A stretch of DNA of 64,000 nt, taken from positions 1 to 64,000 of the forward strand of contig BDTR01000039.1 in assembly GCA_002897775.1 (NCBI GenBank), read 5' to 3'. The first letter of the stretch is position 1. Each line of letters begins with the position of its first letter. The translations under genes and the position numbers were made by a program. Shown here one piece after another: positions 42,266 through 51,134 of the stretch. This DNA is from a bacterium BMS3Bbin08 (GTDB lineage: Bacteria > Nitrospirota > Thermodesulfovibrionia > UBA6902 > BMS3Bbin08). Under the pieces are notes generated by a model. The model was not told where the DNA came from and searched no databases. It worked only from the letters and a program-made list of their open reading frames with translations.

Positions 42266-43780
42266 TCAGATCCTCCTTTTGTTTTTTGGTATGGTAAAAA
42301 ATATTGTTGTTCCTTCTCCAACCTTTGATTCTACCCACACCCTGCCCCCATGTTTATATATTATTCTTTTTACAATTGTAAGCCCAGCACCTGTCCCTTC
42401 CTTGTCATCCCTTTCAAGGCGCTGAAAAATATGAAATATCTTATCAAAATATTTTTCTTCAATCCCTATGCCGTTATCTTTCACATGAAACGTATAATGA
42501 TCATTATGTCCATTATAACCTATTTCAATATGAGGTTTGTCCTTGTCATTATATTTAATGGCATTGATAATAAGGTTATGAAAAACTTCTCTTATTCTTG
42601 TGCTGTCACAATATACCGTCGGCAGATCATCAGGTATTTCTAATACGCATTTTTTGCTCTCCAACGCATATGATAGATTGTCCTTTACTTCATTTAAAAT
42701 ATAACTTACATTCGTATATTCAAAAGGGGTTTCTCCGTAACTTATTCTGGACAGTTTTAAAAGATCATCAATAAGCCGCCTCATTCTTTCAGATGAGTCT
42801 AATATTATGTCAATATAGTGTTTTCCTTTTTCATCTAATTTATCCCTGTATTTTTGCCGCAAAAAACCGCTGAAAGCCCCTATGCCTCTTAAGGGTTCTT
42901 TCAGGTCATGGGATACAACATAAGTGAATTCATCCAGCTCCTCATTGGATTTGATCAGTTCTTTATTGGCGATCTGTAATTTTTTATTTGTTCGATCCAG
43001 TTCTTCCCTGGAAGCACTTACTTTGCGTATCATCTCTTCCAGACTTTCAGTATATTCCTTGATTTTACCTCGATCGTTTTTTAGTTCATCGATCATTTTG
43101 TTAAAGGTAATTCCTAACCGGCCGATTTCATCTCCGGTTGTTACCATGGCTTTTTGTTCCAGATTTCCAATACTTACCTGTTCTGCTGTTTTAGTCAGAT
43201 TATAAATAGGTTTTGTTATGGCCGAGGTAAAAAGAATTGCCGCTCCGTTTCCAATGAATAAAATAACAATTATTATCCCGACCAAAAACCTAACCTTTTT
43301 ATCGACCGTAAGATTTAGAGGTTCTTCAGAAAAACCTGCATGTACAACGCCTGTTTCCCCTTTTAATATAGGCACAGCGATATCAAGAATAGCCTCTTTA
43401 TCAGCGATAATGCTTTGAATACTATATTCTTCCCCGGGCTTAACCTCATTGATTTTATTAAGATCGGAAGGAAATCCTTTTCTAAATGTGTGTACTAAGA
43501 CCTTGCCTTTTTTATCGTGAATAAATATGTATTTAATTTCTCTGGTTGATTCTTTGTAGTCATTGATCTGCATCTGGAGACGCAGCCTGTTTTCGGTTAA
43601 TATATCGTTAACACTTATATCAGCTAAATGTTTGGTTAAAGAAATTCCTTTATCCTGCAGGTCGAACAGAAGGGCTTTTGTCAGTTCTGTTTTGACAAAA
43701 ATTACCACTATTACCCCCAACAATACTATAAGGCCTAGAGTCATAAATAAAATTCTGTTCCGTAAACTTATTATTCCCAT
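42266..43780 (-). CDS. Membrane sensor histidine kinase
   Basis: The 504-residue kinase has TM1 (10-28), a periplasmic region of about 130 residues (YIFIHDKKGKVLVHTFRKGF, double-Cache/PAS-like), TM2 (165-186), HAMP, a coiled coil, the phospho-His291 in FTYVVSHDLKEPLRGI, and a HATPase domain (VFHNLIINAIKYNDKDKPHI; KDNGIGIEEKYFDKIFHIFQ; GTGAGLTIVKRII). It lies between a PhnD-like lipoprotein and a receiver with almost no spacing. The lipoprotein may present a ligand to it (inference). Confidence 0.92.
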   Translation of the reverse strand: MGIISLRNRILFMTLGLIVLLGVIVVIFVKTELTKALLFDLQDKGISLTKHLADISVNDILTENRLRLQMQINDYKESTREIKYIFIHDKKGKVLVHTFRKGFPSDLNKINEVKPGEEYSIQSIIADKEAILDIAVPILKGETGVVHAGFSEEPLNLTVDKKVRFLVGIIIVILFIGNGAAILFTSAITKPIYNLTKTAEQVSIGNLEQKAMVTTGDEIGRLGITFNKMIDELKNDRGKIKEYTESLEEMIRKVSASREELDRTNKKLQIANKELIKSNEELDEFTYVVSHDLKEPLRGIGAFSGFLRQKYRDKLDEKGKHYIDIILDSSERMRRLIDDLLKLSRISYGETPFEYTNVSYILNEVKDNLSYALESKKCVLEIPDDLPTVYCDSTRIREVFHNLIINAIKYNDKDKPHIEIGYNGHNDHYTFHVKDNGIGIEEKYFDKIFHIFQRLERDDKEGTGAGLTIVKRIIYKHGGRVWVESKVGEGTTIFFTIPKNKRRI

Positions 43781-43785
43781 AACCT

Positions 43786-44721
43786 TTATTGTTTATTTTC
43801 CTTTTCTTTAGACATCCATGTCCTCATTTCCCTGACAGAATCATACGCACTGTCGTCAATAAGAACGAATTTGTCTATTAACATTCCTTTTAGAATTTTT
43901 CTTCCTTTTTCGTCCTTATGAACATTTAAGAATATCTGCCTTAATTCTTCCTTCAGTTCCGGGTCTAATGCAGGATGAACCACTACGGGTGGAATCCCGT
44001 AAGGCGGTGATTTTTCAATTATCTTTGTCCTGGACGTAAATTCAGGATTCATACGGTTTGCGTATTCCCATACAAGGCTATTTACTGCTGCACCATCCAC
44101 GATTCCGGTGGCAACGGCCTTAATTGATTTGTCGTGGGCATACGTGAAATCATAACGCTTGAAGAATGACTCAGGGGTCTCATTCATTTTAGCCAGCATG
44201 TACGTAGGGACTAGTTTCCCGGTGTTGGACAAGGGGTCTTCAAAGTCAAATACTTTCCCGCGCAGGCCCTCAAAGCTGTTTATAGGACTGTCTTTAGATA
44301 CAATAATATATGAATAATATACTGTCCCGCCATAAGCCTGTGGTGCGACCAATAGATCCATTCCGAATTCTTTATGACCGTCTACATAAGGCCCTGCACA
44401 TACAAAAGCAACATCAATATAATTTGTTTTTAACAGGTTGTTAATCTCGGAATAGCCTTCTCTGGCGACAAATTCTATTTTTTTACCCAGTTTTTCTCCT
44501 ATATAATCCAGAAGTTTCCGGTAGTAAGCAAGTCCTTCTCTGGGTGTAACCATGCCCCCGACCGCGAACTTGAGGGGTTTTTCTTCAGGTGGGCTGACTT
44601 TTTCCTCTACCACTTCTCTTTTTTCAAGGCTTATTACTTTTGCTTTCTCCTTTTGATCACAGCCTGTTATTCCTATAAAGATTAAACAAATAAAACCCAA
44701 TCTCAGTATTGTTTTCAACAC
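43786..44721 (-). CDS. PhnD-like substrate-binding lipoprotein
   Basis: The 311-residue protein has a lipoprotein signal (LGFICLIFIGITGC, Cys21) and a PhnD/PF12974-type binding fold (KFAVGGMVTPREGLAYYRKL; NLLKTNYIDVAFVCAGPYVD; GKVFDFEDPLSNTGKLVPTY; AVATGIVDGAAVNSLVWEY). PhnD proteins bind phosphonates or phosphite for ABC importers, but no permease or ATPase gene is present; a histidine kinase follows five bases later. A sensory role is therefore more likely than transport. RBS AAGGAGG upstream. Confidence 0.9.
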   Translation of the reverse strand: MLKTILRLGFICLIFIGITGCDQKEKAKVISLEKREVVEEKVSPPEEKPLKFAVGGMVTPREGLAYYRKLLDYIGEKLGKKIEFVAREGYSEINNLLKTNYIDVAFVCAGPYVDGHKEFGMDLLVAPQAYGGTVYYSYIIVSKDSPINSFEGLRGKVFDFEDPLSNTGKLVPTYMLAKMNETPESFFKRYDFTYAHDKSIKAVATGIVDGAAVNSLVWEYANRMNPEFTSRTKIIEKSPPYGIPPVVVHPALDPELKEELRQIFLNVHKDEKGRKILKGMLIDKFVLIDDSAYDSVREMRTWMSKEKENKQ

Positions 44722-45080
44722 TTTCAGCCTCCTTGTTTAATTGATTGTTTTGCAGAATGTATGAACACTTTAAATCCGGAAATCAGGGAGTTATGTTTTT
44801 CTTTAGATAAGGCCGTAAAAGGGGAAACAAGTAAGGATAAAAAAACAATGATAACAGAGGGAAATTTTATATCCATTATTTTTCCTTCTTTTTATATTAT
44901 ATAAGTTTTTTTACTGCGCTACTATATATTACACAGGATTTTATAATAGTATAATAATTTATGATAACCGGGATAGTCGAACGGGTTTATCCTGAGCCTG
45001 GTCAAAGGGTTGATTATAAATCTACTGTTTATTATTCTATGTATAATCTGTGTAATCAAATAAATCCCGGAGGATTTATT
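44722..45080. other. 359-bp divergent spacer
   Basis: Between the PhnD-like lipoprotein (minus) and the small Cys-rich gene (plus). It holds the lipoprotein RBS, an AT-rich stretch around 44890-44965 with several TATAAT-like boxes, and a copy of the TTTATCCTGAGCCTGGTCAA repeat at 44985-45009. I accept no gene here; a 47-codon ATG ORF at 44761 has no ribosome binding site. Confidence 0.5.
44985..45009. repeat. TTTATCCTGAGCCTGGTCAA dispersed repeat
   Basis: This is the reverse complement, with few changes, of the repeat inside the cheW linker at 28149-28173. It lies in the leader of the small Cys-rich gene. Confidence 0.55.
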
Positions 45081-45278
45081 ATGGAAGAATGCCAGAAGGA
45101 GAAACACAGGGCTCTTTGCAACTGTACCTATGAACCGTGCAGCAGGAAGCTTAAATGCTGTGAATGTATACACTATCACAGACGAAACAGTGAACTGCCG
45201 GCGTGTTTTTTCAATGCCGAGGTTGAGAGCACATACGACCGCTCAATAAGCGCATTTATCAGGATGCATAAAAGATAA
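45081..45278 (+). CDS. Small cysteine-rich cytosolic protein (DUF6485-like)
   Basis: From the ATG at 45081 (RBS CCCGGAGGATTTATT) the product is 65 residues with eight cysteines, seven of them clustered ([20 protein letters not shown]) plus ELPACFF. This resembles the small DUF6485 family (my recollection, unverified). The cysteine pattern suggests metal binding. The track's start at 44961 would translate the upstream dispersed repeat and lacks an RBS. Function unknown; it appears to stand alone. Confidence 0.8.
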   Translation: MEECQKEKHRALCNCTYEPCSRKLKCCECIHYHRRNSELPACFFNAEVESTYDRSISAFIRMHKR

Positions 45279-45360
45279 ATAAATTTTAGATTTTTAGTAC
45301 GTTTGCCGGCCTGCCTACGGTAAACAGGTTTACCTTCGGCAGGTAAATGTGGTGGAATGG

Positions 45361-45439
45361 CCCCGTTAGATTCTGCACCCACAGTTTCTAGGTAAGCAAA
45401 ACTGGACGCGGGTGTTAAAAACGAATCTGGACAACGGGG
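45361..45439. repeat. Long four-segment hairpin element, copy 2 (before tRNA-Leu)
   Basis: Same design as 5571-5650: CCCCGTT/AACGGGG, AGATTC/GAATCT, CACCCA region/GCGGGTG and CAGTTT/AAACTG. The basal stem differs from copy 1 by paired changes (CT/AG to TT/AA). It is followed by CAGGCAGA, as in copy 1 (CAGGTAGA). It lies between a GCCTGCC-type palindrome and tRNA-Leu. Confidence 0.72.
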
Positions 45440-45465
45440 CAGGCAGATTTACCCTGCACTAATTT

Positions 45466-45547
<82 letters not shown>

Positions 45548-45589
45548 TATAATAAATTTTAAAAATCAAAATTTAGTGCAGGGCGCGCT

Positions 45590-45800
45590 GGACTCCCTGA
45601 AGTAGAGCAAGGCTCACTTCAGGGCAGGGCAAAATCCGATGTCCCGAAGTGTCGGGACGTGTGGGTTCTCCGCCAAATTCATTAAAATTTGGCGAGATCT
45701 CGCCTGAGGCGGAAACTCCCACCGCTCTATGAGTCGTAGACCGGCACCACGCTAAGCGTGGTTAAAAGGGACGCTCAGCGTCCCACCATTATTTCGGAAT
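45590..45800. repeat. Run of consecutive hairpins downstream of tRNA-Leu
   Basis: Six stems follow each other: CCCTGAAGT/ACTTCAGGG, GTCCCGA/TCGGGAC, CGCCAAATT/AATTTGGCG, the palindrome GGCGAGATCTCGCC, ACCACGC/GCGTGGT and GGGACGCT/AGCGTCCC. All are perfect. No ORF is present. It may be a pile-up of dispersed palindromic repeats or a structured RNA; I do not recognise an RNA family. Confidence 0.6.
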
Positions 45801-45851
45801 TGTTTCAGTCGTCTAGTACGTAATCCGTTAATACTATAATGGCAGATGAGT

Positions 45852-46055
45852 TTAATTAGTAATGTAAAATGTCAAGGGCTGACCCCCTCTTCTGACTCTA
45901 AACCACTCTGTAACTAATCCGAGATATGAGGGTTCTGTTTTTTGCATTTCCTGATCTAAATCGAGAGCTGACGGAAAAAAGAAGGCGAATATGACAAATG
46001 TTCCAGGTAGAATTAAAAAATATATTTTAATAACATTTTTTTGATTGTTGTTCAT
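45852..46055 (-). CDS. Possible small membrane protein
   Basis: The 67-codon ORF has a hydrophobic stretch near the start (IYFLILPGTFVIFAFFF), a charged middle and an unremarkable tail. The upstream AGGGAAAAATAA is a weak ribosome binding site. It lies in a 686-bp stretch otherwise lacking genes, in a repeat-rich region. I recognise no family, and it may be a chance ORF. Confidence 0.3.
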   Translation of the reverse strand: MNNNQKNVIKIYFLILPGTFVIFAFFFPSALDLDQEMQKTEPSYLGLVTEWFRVRRGGQPLTFYITN

Positions 46056-46233
46056 TTATTTTTCCCTACAACTAATTTGCTCTCAGTATATCAAAACAGG
46101 CACGGAAATCAAGGGAAAACACAGTAAAACCCCCAACTTACGCCTTGAAAACTTGATATAAATTGAGATTTTCATTAGTATTTTAGGAGTTACACGTAAT
46201 ACGTAATGCTTATACTTATACGGGGGAATTGAA

Positions 46234-46767
46234 GTGAAAAGCACATCACGCGTAATTTTACATGCCGTTATTTTACTGTCCATTGTTTTTCTGCCTCTGG
46301 CTGCTGATGCAGGGCAGTACTCACCTTGGGCAATAGAAAAGCTTGTGGGCAGCCAGGCGCCTGAATTCACGGCAAATGACCTTTCCGGAAAGAGAGTTGC
46401 CCTGAAGAAATTCAAAGGCAAGCCTATACTTCTTAATTTCTGGGCAACCTGGTGTCCGTACTGCAGGGAGGAGAGGCCGAAACTTATTAAACTTTACAAA
46501 GAATACAGGAGCCAAGGGCTTGTAATAGTCGCGGTGTCAACAGACAGGTCAGCCCAGAAGGTCAAGGACTACCTTAAAAAGGTGCCAATGGATTTTGAAA
46601 TGCTTCATGATAACACTAAAGAGGCGGCAGCTGCGTACGGCGTCTACTCCCTGCCGACGTCTTTTCTCATTGACCGGGAAGGGATAATAAAATACAAGTT
46701 CATGGGTTTAAGGGACTGGACCAGCAGTGGTTCAAAGACACTTATTGATAAACTTCTTGAAAAGTGA
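46234..46767 (+). CDS. TlpA/ResA-like thioredoxin-fold protein (GTG start)
   Basis: The 177-residue protein has a signal peptide (ILHAVILLSIVFLPLAADAG) and a thioredoxin fold with the redox pair Cys74/Cys77 (NFWATWCPYCREERPK), plus VAVSTDRSAQKVKDYLKKVP and YSLPTSFLIDREGII. Such periplasmic or membrane-anchored thiol reductases serve cytochrome c maturation and disulfide control. This fits the presence of a CxxCH receptor, but no ccm genes are in the window. GTG with GGGGGAATTGAA upstream. Confidence 0.9.
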   Translation: MKSTSRVILHAVILLSIVFLPLAADAGQYSPWAIEKLVGSQAPEFTANDLSGKRVALKKFKGKPILLNFWATWCPYCREERPKLIKLYKEYRSQGLVIVAVSTDRSAQKVKDYLKKVPMDFEMLHDNTKEAAAAYGVYSLPTSFLIDREGIIKYKFMGLRDWTSSGSKTLIDKLLEK

Positions 46768-46794
46768 GATTCTGCAGAGACTGAACGGCAATTC

Positions 46795-46823
46795 TTGACA
46801 AATAATAAGCCTGAGTTTAGAAT
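46795..46823 (+). promoter_or_regulatory. Likely sigma70 promoter for gcvH-lpd
   Basis: TTGACA, 17 bases, then TAGAAT lies about 65 bp upstream of gcvH: consensus -35, optimal spacing and a good -10. It starts just after the thioredoxin gene and so separates the two transcription units. Confidence 0.6.
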
Positions 46824-46887
46824 TTCAAACGCATGTAAAAAATGACCGGCCTGACCCCGGCACGCAAGCTATAATAAGGAGGATAAA

Positions 46888-47280
46888 ATGGACCCTGAAA
46901 ATCTTAAATATCATAAGGAACACACGTGGGTAAATATTTCCGGCAACAAGGCTACCATCGGTATTACTGGTTATGCCCAGGAATCTCTGGGGGATATTGT
47001 GTATATAGACCTGCCTGAGCTTGAGACCAGTACTGAAGCGAACACGGAACTGACAGAGATAGAATCAACAAAGGCCACGGCGTCTGTAATCAGCCCGGTA
47101 ACCGGTTCTGTTGTTGAGGTCAATGAAGAACTCTCTGACGCGCCTGAAATACTTAATGAGGACCCTTACGGCAAGGGGTGGATAGCTGTCATTGAGGTTG
47201 AGGAGGGTGCGGACACCAATGACCTGATGGACGCGTCTGATTATGAGAAATACCTTGAGGAAGAGGTGAAACTGAAGTAA
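46888..47280 (+). CDS. gcvH: Glycine cleavage system H protein
   Basis: The 130-residue protein has the H-protein fold (HTWVNISGNKATIGITGYAQ, ESLGDIVYIDLPE) and lipoyl-Lys62 in TEIESTKATASVISPVTG. H protein shuttles the methylamine group between P, T and L proteins, or serves as a lipoyl carrier. It shares one base with lpd, but gcvP and gcvT are not here, so a lipoyl-relay or other role is possible. RBS AAGGAGG. Confidence 0.95.
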   Translation: MDPENLKYHKEHTWVNISGNKATIGITGYAQESLGDIVYIDLPELETSTEANTELTEIESTKATASVISPVTGSVVEVNEELSDAPEILNEDPYGKGWIAVIEVEEGADTNDLMDASDYEKYLEEEVKLK

Positions 47281-48665
47281 TGAAAGTCACTATTCTTGGA
47301 GCCGGCCCAGGCGGTTATGTTGCGGCGATCAGGGCCGCGCAGCTGGGCGCTGAAGTCATAGTGGTCGAGGAATCAGAGGTTGGCGGCACATGTCTTAACC
47401 GGGGATGTATTCCCACGAAGGCCCTTGTAGCTTCCGCGGAAGTACTTGATAAGGCAAAAAAGGCCAAAGACTTCGGGCTTGAGCTGAGCGGAGAGGTCAG
47501 CGCCAACATTCAGAAAATAATTGAGCGAAAGAACAAGATCGTAGGTATCCAGGTCAAGGGGATCAGGGGCCTTTTTAAGAGCTGGGGCGTACGGATCCTG
47601 GACGGAAGGGGCGTTATAACAGGCCCCGGGAAGATAAGCGTTACGCTTAAAGACGGCGGCGCTGAAGAGATAGAGACTGACAAGATCATAATCGCGACAG
47701 GTTCAAGACCCGCGCAGATACCGATCTTTCCGTTTGACGGTGAAAAGATCCTGTCAAGCACGGACGCTCTTAATCTGGAAGAGATACCTAAAAGGCTTCT
47801 TGTTATAGGAGCAGGTGTAATAGGATGTGAGTTTGCTTTTATCTATAAGGAATTCGGCTCTGAAGTAACAATGGTGGAAATGATGCCAAAGGCGGTGTCA
47901 ACCGAAGATGAGGAGATCTCAGCGGTCCTTGAAAGAGAACTTAAGAAAAAGAAGATAAAGCTTCTGACAAATATCAAGATGGAGAAAATAGAGGTAAAAG
48001 AGGATTCAGTCCAGGCATTTCTTTCTGACGGCAAGACGATTGAAGCGGATAAGGTCCTGGTATCAATAGGCAGGGCCATGAACAGTGAGAACCTGGGCCT
48101 TGAGAGCATTGGTGTTAAAACCGGTCAAAGAGGCGAGATCATCGCTAATAGCAGGATGGAAACCAATGTTGACGGAGTTTACGCGGCAGGTGATGTTACA
48201 GGCGGTATCATGCTGGCGCATCTGGCCTCGAAAGAAGGCGTTGTTGCCGCTGAGAACGCCGTGGGCGGAGATTCCGCGGTTAATTATGATGTGGTGCCGG
48301 CTGCTATTTTTACCAGTCCTGAGATCGGCTCGGTCGGACTAAGAGAGAAACAGGCGGTGGAAAAAGGCCTTAAGGTCAGGATCGGCAGGTTTCAGTTCAG
48401 GGCGCTTGGAAAGGCCCATGCAATGGGCGAGATAGCCGGGATCGTCAAGTTGATAGCTGATGAAGAGAGTGACAAATTGCTGGGTGCCCATATCATAGGC
48501 CCTCACGCGTCTGACCTTGTACATGAAGCTGCCCTGGCAATTGAAAAAGGGCTCACTGCACGGGATATTGCTCATATGATCCACGCGCATCCGACACTGG
48601 CAGAGGGCATTATGGAAGCTGCCGAGGATGTCCATGATTCGGCAATTCACATGCCAAAAAAATAA
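47280..48665 (+). CDS. lpdA: Dihydrolipoyl dehydrogenase
   Basis: The 461-residue flavoprotein has the FAD motif (LGAGPGGYVAAIRAAQLGAE), redox disulfide Cys38/Cys43 (GGTCLNRGCIPTK), NAD motif (LLVIGAGVIGCEFAFIYKEF), AAGDVTGGIMLAHLASKEG and the catalytic His in HAHPTLAEGIMEA. It re-oxidises dihydrolipoyl groups with NAD+. Coupled to gcvH by a one-base overlap, it is the probable L protein for that H protein. Confidence 0.96.
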   Translation: MKVTILGAGPGGYVAAIRAAQLGAEVIVVEESEVGGTCLNRGCIPTKALVASAEVLDKAKKAKDFGLELSGEVSANIQKIIERKNKIVGIQVKGIRGLFKSWGVRILDGRGVITGPGKISVTLKDGGAEEIETDKIIIATGSRPAQIPIFPFDGEKILSSTDALNLEEIPKRLLVIGAGVIGCEFAFIYKEFGSEVTMVEMMPKAVSTEDEEISAVLERELKKKKIKLLTNIKMEKIEVKEDSVQAFLSDGKTIEADKVLVSIGRAMNSENLGLESIGVKTGQRGEIIANSRMETNVDGVYAAGDVTGGIMLAHLASKEGVVAAENAVGGDSAVNYDVVPAAIFTSPEIGSVGLREKQAVEKGLKVRIGRFQFRALGKAHAMGEIAGIVKLIADEESDKLLGAHIIGPHASDLVHEAALAIEKGLTARDIAHMIHAHPTLAEGIMEAAEDVHDSAIHMPKK

Positions 48666-48666
48666 A

Positions 48667-48732
48667 CACAGTTTTTAGTTGTTTGTTGTTAGTTTTTAGA
48701 CTAACAACTAACAACCAGAAACAAACAACTGG
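48667..48732. repeat. TTGTTAGT/ACTAACAAC hairpin spacer, lpd-kdsA
   Basis: Left arm TTTTTAGTTGTTTGTTGTTA and right arm ACTAACAACTAACAACCAGA followed by AACAAACAACTGG form an almost complete hairpin around TTTTTAG. It fills the whole spacer and has its own vocabulary. It overlaps the expected kdsA ribosome binding region. Confidence 0.75.
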
Positions 48733-48740
48733 TCCGGTTT

Positions 48741-49568
48741 ATGACGACAAAAGAAGTAAAAGCAGGCAGTGTAGCGATAGGGAATAAGAACCCGCTTGTT
48801 TTTATTGCCGGGCCGTGCGTCATTGAGACCGAAGAATCCGTATTAAAGACCGCGAACAGGCTTAAAGAGATCTCCATAGATTTAGGCATACCGCTTATTT
48901 TTAAAAGTTCCTATGACAAGGCGAACAGGTCTTCTATAGATTCTTACAGGGGACCTGGTATTGGACGCGGCCTGGAGATCCTTGAGAAGGTCAAAAAAGA
49001 GACTTCCCTGCCGGTTCTCTCTGATGTTCATTCAACAAATGATGTTCAGTTGGCAGCCGGAGTGCTTGATGTTCTTCAGATACCCGCTTTTTTATGCAGG
49101 CAGACAGACCTGATCGTTGCCGCCGCAAAAACAGGGAAGCCTGTGAACATTAAAAAGGGGCAGTTCCTCGCGCCCGGGGATATAAAGAACTCTATTGACA
49201 AGGTCCTTTCGACGGGGAATAAAAGTGTTTTTGTTACCGAACGCGGGGTATCGTTCGGTTATAATAATCTTGTTGTCGACATGAGGTCAATACCGATAAT
49301 GCAGGGCCTGGGTTTCCCGGTTGTTTTTGACGCTACACATGCTGTGCAGCTTCCAGGAGGGCCTGGAAAGGCTTCAGGCGGTCAGAGGGAGTTTGCGGCT
49401 CCGCTGGCAAGGGCGGCTGTGGCTGTTGGCTGTGACGCGGTTTTTCTGGAAGTTCATGAGTCTCCTGACAAGGCCCTGTGTGACGGCCCGAACATGCTGG
49501 GGCTTGATGAATTTCAGACGCTGGCACAGGTGCTAAGAGATATAAATAAACTCGTAAAATTTTTTTGA
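48741..49568 (+). CDS. kdsA: 2-dehydro-3-deoxyphosphooctonate aldolase (Kdo-8-phosphate synthase)
   Basis: The 275-residue protein has KdsA signatures: VFIAGPCVIETEESVLKTAN, FKSSYDKANRSSIDSYRGPG, GFPVVFDATHAVQLPGG and FLEVHESPDKALCDGPNM. It condenses arabinose-5-phosphate with phosphoenolpyruvate for lipopolysaccharide inner core. It opens kdsA-kdsD-kdsC, evidence for a diderm envelope. Start by ATG at 48741; the leader is a word-repeat hairpin, with no clear Shine-Dalgarno. Confidence 0.97.
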   Translation: MTTKEVKAGSVAIGNKNPLVFIAGPCVIETEESVLKTANRLKEISIDLGIPLIFKSSYDKANRSSIDSYRGPGIGRGLEILEKVKKETSLPVLSDVHSTNDVQLAAGVLDVLQIPAFLCRQTDLIVAAAKTGKPVNIKKGQFLAPGDIKNSIDKVLSTGNKSVFVTERGVSFGYNNLVVDMRSIPIMQGLGFPVVFDATHAVQLPGGPGKASGGQREFAAPLARAAVAVGCDAVFLEVHESPDKALCDGPNMLGLDEFQTLAQVLRDINKLVKFF

Positions 49569-49608
49569 TCGCTGTCACGCGTATAAATAATACTCCCTGG
49601 GCGGATAA

Positions 49609-50580
49609 ATGGAAGAAAAAGATTTTATAGAACAGGCCAGAAAAGTTCTGAAAATTGAGGCTGACGCGGTAAGCGCGCTTATTGACAGGGTTGACCAAAA
49701 CCTTGTTAAAGCGATAGATATTATTTATTCATGCACCGGCAGAACTGTTGTTACGGGCATGGGAAAATCAGGGATCATCGGCAAAAAGATAGCCGCGACC
49801 CTTGCTTCCACAGGTACCCCGGCTTTATTCCTGAACCCAGCGGAAGGCGGTCACGGCGACGTAGGTATGGTCACCAGGCACGATGTTGTGATAGCGCTCT
49901 CAAACAGCGGGGAGACAGATGAGATCATAAGAATACTGTCTGTTTTAAAAAGGCTTGATATTAAACTGATCGCCATGACAGGCAGCACGGGCTCGACACT
50001 TGCGAAGGCGTCGGATGTGGTACTGGACGTCTCTGTCAGGGAAGAGGCATGTCCAATGGGGCTTGCGCCTACAGCATCAACAACAGCAGCGCTTGCAATG
50101 GGTGACGCGCTGGCGGTCACGCTTTTAAACAAGAGGGGCTTTAAACAGGAAGATTTTGCTTTTTTTCATCCGGGAGGCAATCTGGGCCGCAGACTTTTGC
50201 TTACCGTGGGAGAGGTAATGCATACCGGGGATTCCATTCCAACTGTGAACATGGAAACGCTTATGAAAGACGCGATAATGGAGATCTCTTCTAAAAGATT
50301 GGGCATGACAGCTGTCCTGGCCGCGGATTCCCGCGTGCAGGGGATCATTACCGACGGAGACCTGCGCAGGGGGCTTGAGAAGTGGGGGCACGAGCTGTTC
50401 TCCCTTAAGGCAGGGGAGGTCATGACTCATAAACCCAGGACAGTGTCCAGGGACACGCTCGCGGCAAAGGCCATGTCAATAATGGAAAAATATTCTATTA
50501 CATCGCTTGTTGTCCTTGGGTCTGACGATAAGGCAGAGGGCGTTGTTCACCTGCATGACCTGCTGAAGGCCGGAGTATAA
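49609..50580 (+). CDS. kdsD: Arabinose-5-phosphate isomerase
   Basis: The 323-residue protein has a SIS domain (VVTGMGKSGIIGKKIAATLA, SNSGETDEIIRILSVLKRL, EEACPMGLAPTASTTAALAM) and two C-terminal CBS domains (from about 205; VMHTGDSIPTVNMETLMKDA, VMTHKPRTVSRDTLAAKAMS). It makes arabinose-5-phosphate from ribulose-5-phosphate for KdsA. It lies 40 bp after kdsA and 26 bp before kdsC. Confidence 0.96.
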   Translation: MEEKDFIEQARKVLKIEADAVSALIDRVDQNLVKAIDIIYSCTGRTVVTGMGKSGIIGKKIAATLASTGTPALFLNPAEGGHGDVGMVTRHDVVIALSNSGETDEIIRILSVLKRLDIKLIAMTGSTGSTLAKASDVVLDVSVREEACPMGLAPTASTTAALAMGDALAVTLLNKRGFKQEDFAFFHPGGNLGRRLLLTVGEVMHTGDSIPTVNMETLMKDAIMEISSKRLGMTAVLAADSRVQGIITDGDLRRGLEKWGHELFSLKAGEVMTHKPRTVSRDTLAAKAMSIMEKYSITSLVVLGSDDKAEGVVHLHDLLKAGV

Positions 50581-50606
50581 AGGAATAAAGTATAAAAAAT
50601 AAGATC

Positions 50607-51134
50607 ATGGATAAAAAGATCATAGAAAAGGCAAAAAAGATCAAACTGGTAATATTTGACGTGGACGGCGTGCTCACGGACGGCAGTATCATTCTCGATA
50701 AAAACGGCAATGAACTTAAAAGGTTTAATGTCAGGGACGGCCATGGTATAAAGGCGCTTCAAAAAGCGGGCATAAAGGTCGCGCTCATAACTGGAAGGGA
50801 ATCCCCGGTTGTGAAAGTCAGGGCCGAGGAGCTCGGTATCGAAGAGGTCCATCAGAAAATATTCAAAAAATCGTCTGTATATGAGACACTGCTTGAGAAA
50901 TATAAACTAACGAATGAAGAAGTGGCTTTTATGGGTGATGATATTGTTGACGCGGAACTTCTCAAAAGAGTGGGTCTGCCTGCTGTGCCTGCTGACGCCG
51001 ATGAAGGGGCCAGGAAGCTTGCTTTGTTTGTTTCCACAAAAGCCGGCGGCAGGGGAGCAGTAAGGGAATTTGTCGAATTAATACTGAAATCATCAGGACT
51101 CTGGGACAGCGTATCCGGGGAAACGCTTGGTTAA
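50607..51134 (+). CDS. kdsC: Kdo-8-phosphate phosphatase
   Basis: The 175-residue HAD phosphatase of the capless C0 type has DxD at Asp18/Asp20 (VIFDVDGVLTDGSIILD), NVRDGHGIKALQKAGIKVAL, ITGRESPVV and FMGDDIVDAELLKRVGLPA. It dephosphorylates Kdo-8-phosphate. Its end overlaps the pgsA TTG start by eight bases, coupling Kdo and phospholipid genes. Confidence 0.96.
   Translation: MDKKIIEKAKKIKLVIFDVDGVLTDGSIILDKNGNELKRFNVRDGHGIKALQKAGIKVALITGRESPVVKVRAEELGIEEVHQKIFKKSSVYETLLEKYKLTNEEVAFMGDDIVDAELLKRVGLPAVPADADEGARKLALFVSTKAGGRGAVREFVELILKSSGLWDSVSGETLG

Noticed and set aside
44761-44904. 47-codon ATG ORF between the PhnD-like lipoprotein and the Cys-rich gene
   Set aside because: There is no Shine-Dalgarno, and the end is an AT-rich translation artefact (FPSFYII). 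It overlaps the likely control region of the divergent gene.
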